From Bacteroides sp. 43_108 (lineage in GTDB: Bacteria > Bacteroidota > Bacteroidia > Bacteroidales > Bacteroidaceae), in assembly GCA_001915545.1 (NCBI GenBank), contig MNQS01000020.1, positions 1 to 41,887 on the forward strand: DNA of 41,887 nt. The letters run 5' to 3'. How positions within the stretch are numbered: the stretch's first letter is position 1; every line of letters starts with the position of its first letter. Below the pieces are notes generated by a model that had not been told where the DNA came from, did no database searches, and was given only the letters and a program-made list of their open reading frames with translations. The translations under genes were made by a program, and so were the position numbers. Of the stretch, positions 40,273 to 41,887 are shown in pieces.

Positions 40273-41887
40273 TCAGGATTGGATGAATAACAATGAGTTC
40301 TTATAGGTCTGCAATGTATTGCAGCCGTTGTAGTCGCTGTAACGGATGACGGCCGTGAGGATGACCACCCGGTCCTTAAGCGACTGGATCTCGGTGCGGT
40401 GCTCCATGTAATAGTCGTTCCAGCACACGCACTCCGCCAGGCGGTTGTTCTGGGAGAGTGTCAGCCTGGCGAAACGCTTCCGGCTTCCCGTCTCCCTGTC
40501 CTTGTAGGTATGCTCGGCTACATCCACCACCGTGGCGCAGACAGCCGCACGCCTGCCGTCATTCTCGTCCCGTGCCACCTCGTCCAGGGTCAGGTAGGAG
40601 GCTTTTCCCTTGACCTGCCCGCTGGCTTCCGAATTGTCGAAGATGCGGCGGTAGTCGATGCTGCCGATACCCGACACGGCAATCTGCTGCTGCGACCAGA
40701 AGAAATGCCGCCCGCGCATGTCCTGCGGGAAGTCCTTTTCGGAAAGGGAGAATCCCAGTTCACGTGCGGCGCGTTCGAGCAGCGCGCAGCGTTCGGTAAC
40801 CGCCCCGACTTTTTCGATGCGGTCGAAGCATCCGGCAAGGATCATGTGCTTGACATGCCGGGCGTTCACGGGGACTTTCACGGCCTCTTCCGCGTTGTCG
40901 GGATCGTCCCAGTAACTGTATTTCTTGAGCTTGTAACGGAATATGCGGTGGATGAAGTTCTCGATACCCGTATATGCCCCGCCCCGGTCGCGTTCCGTGA
41001 CGATGTATTCCACTGTCCTGAGGCCGACCTGCTTGATTCGGGTAAGCGACCAGAAGATTTCATCGGTGGCATAGTCGGTGAAGAACTCCGTCCCGGAGCG
41101 GTTGATGTCCGGCGGCACGATCTTGGCCGGCGAGCAGCGTTCCATCTCCGCCATCAGCGAAGGAATCTCCTTGTCGTCCGCCCATTGCAATGCCACGGTA
41201 TAGAACGCCGACGGGTAATTGGCCTTGAGCCATGCCCCGCAATAGGCTGTAAGGGCGTATGCCGCGGCATGGGAGCGGTTGAACGAATATTTCCCGGCCA
41301 CCTCTATCTTGTGCCAGATTTCCTCCGCCTCATAGTCCGGGCATCCGTTCCCGACGGCTCCGGCAATGAAATCCGCCTTCAGCGTGGCCATCAGGTCGGC
41401 TTTCTTCTTTCCTATGGCCTTGCGCAGGAGGTCGGTCTTCCCGAGGTCGAATCCCCCGAGCGTATGGGCGACGGACATGAACTGCTCCTGGTAGACCATG
41501 ATTCCGAAAGTGTTCTTCGTCGCTTCATAACAGCCGTAGTTATAGACCGGGGCCACCTCGCCACGCCTGAAACGGACATAATCATCGGTGGCGCCGATGT
41601 CGAGCGTGGCGGGGCGGTACAGGGCATTGACGGCGATCAGGTCCTCGATACACTCCGGCTGTACATCCTGGATAAACCGGGTAATGCCCGGTGAAGAGAA
41701 CTGGAACACATTCTGCGTGTTACCGTCCGAGAGCAGCCGGTAGGTCTTCCCGTCTTCCAGCATATCCTGCGTGATACGCCCGATGGTGAGTTCCTGCCCG
41801 AAATTCCGGTTGACCAACGCGATGACGGCACTCAGTTTGGCAAGTTCCTTTGTCGCCAGCACATCCTCCTTCAACAATCCGATCTCA
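40273..41887 (-). CDS. dnaE: DNA polymerase III alpha subunit, C-terminal part (cut by the window edge)
   Basis: Open to the right edge, so the N-terminus (PHP and much of the polymerase domain) lies outside. The visible ~537 residues contain family blocks: LLSDGNTQNVFQFSSPGITR, then YRPATLDIG (usually PG in host enzymes), GIMVYQEQFMSVAHTLGGF, LRKAIGKKK, FNRSHAAAYALTAYCGAWLK, PPDINRS, a helix-hairpin-helix (VGLRTVEYIV) and a C-terminal OB fold (AAVCATVVDVAEHTYK, WNDYYMEH). Its position in an operon with an exonuclease and a terminase-like gene says it is an element-encoded copy, not the host dnaE. Confidence 0.9.
   Translation of the reverse strand, partial: EIGLLKEDVLATKELAKLSAVIALVNRNFGQELTIGRITQDMLEDGKTYRLLSDGNTQNVFQFSSPGITRFIQDVQPECIEDLIAVNALYRPATLDIGATDDYVRFRRGEVAPVYNYGCYEATKNTFGIMVYQEQFMSVAHTLGGFDLGKTDLLRKAIGKKKADLMATLKADFIAGAVGNGCPDYEAEEIWHKIEVAGKYSFNRSHAAAYALTAYCGAWLKANYPSAFYTVALQWADDKEIPSLMAEMERCSPAKIVPPDINRSGTEFFTDYATDEIFWSLTRIKQVGLRTVEYIVTERDRGGAYTGIENFIHRIFRYKLKKYSYWDDPDNAEEAVKVPVNARHVKHMILAGCFDRIEKVGAVTERCALLERAARELGFSLSEKDFPQDMRGRHFFWSQQQIAVSGIGSIDYRRIFDNSEASGQVKGKASYLTLDEVARDENDGRRAAVCATVVDVAEHTYKDRETGSRKRFARLTLSQNNRLAECVCWNDYYMEHRTEIQSLKDRVVILTAVIRYSDYNGCNTLQTYKNSLLFIQS

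Noticed and set aside
40399..41694. 431-codon plus-strand open frame
   Set aside because: Exact shadow of the DNA polymerase III alpha gene, which has many conserved motifs.
1..41887. CRISPR array, rRNA or tRNA genes
   Set aside because: No regularly spaced direct repeats and no recognisable tRNA or rRNA segments were seen on reading through the window.

Overview
The window looks like a Bacteroidales gut commensal chromosome (Bacteroides, Phocaeicola or Parabacteroides; I cannot fix the genus). The evidence is a UpxY-type NusG paralogue heading a capsule operon, a FimA/Mfa-type fimbrial operon with an Mfa2/FimB-like anchor, DUF3575/DUF3868-type genes, lipoprotein signals throughout, and promoters of the Bacteroides type (-7 TAnnTTTG, -33 TTG). 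Almost everything from 1.5 kb onward is on the minus strand.

Layout, left to right. (1) 44-1063: one plus-strand phage virion gene. (2) 1.2-3.65 kb: a minus-strand AAA/ABC-type ATPase plus DUF4276 (TOPRIM-like) pair, a plausible phage-defence module, between two imperfect copies of a ~41-bp repeat. (3) 3.67-19.99 kb: a capsular polysaccharide operon read right to left from upxY: wecA-like initiating transferase, wza, wzc (with a Tyr-rich tail), a small Gly-rich protein, a CpsB/YwqE phosphatase, a 53-aa ORF, wecC, wzx, wzy, a GT4, two LbH acyltransferases, an alpha/alpha-barrel-like protein, wecG/tagA, wecB and a fimbrillin-like fragment at the 3' end. (4) 20.0-21.2 kb: a gene-poor stretch holding an invertible promoter. 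(5) 21.2-34.8 kb: a fimbrial operon read right to left: DUF3575, DUF3868/OmpA/TPR, major fimbrillin, Mfa2-like anchor, three large minor subunits, terminator, a DUF5106/thioredoxin-fold lipoprotein and a broken HTH-repeat gene. (6) 34.8-35.5 kb: a second and probably a third invertible promoter. (7) 35.5-36.75 kb: a tyrosine site-specific recombinase. (8) 37.4-41.9 kb: a minus-strand phage or mobile-element module: DNA polymerase III alpha (runs off the edge), DEDDh exonuclease, a frameshifted small gene, terminase small subunit and four small proteins, three of them membrane proteins.

The central observation is a shared DNA-inversion signature. The promoter segments of the capsule operon (20194-20417) and the fimbrial operon (34868-35081) are bounded by inverted repeats with the same arms, CTTCTCT and AGAGAA, around a 5-nt centre that is identical within a pair but differs between pairs (TATGG, TTCGG). 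A weaker third pair (35235-35445, centre TAAAA) lies beside the recombinase gene. As sequenced, all three internal promoters point right, away from both operons, so this molecule appears to be capsule-OFF and fimbria-OFF. The simplest model is one tyrosine recombinase flipping several surface-structure promoters, with private spacers keeping inversion within a pair.

The capsule genes encode a WecA/WecB/WecC/WecG set, which would make an undecaprenyl-PP-HexNAc-ManNAcA start like that of enterobacterial common antigen. Polymerisation and export would then use Wzx, Wzy, Wzc and Wza.
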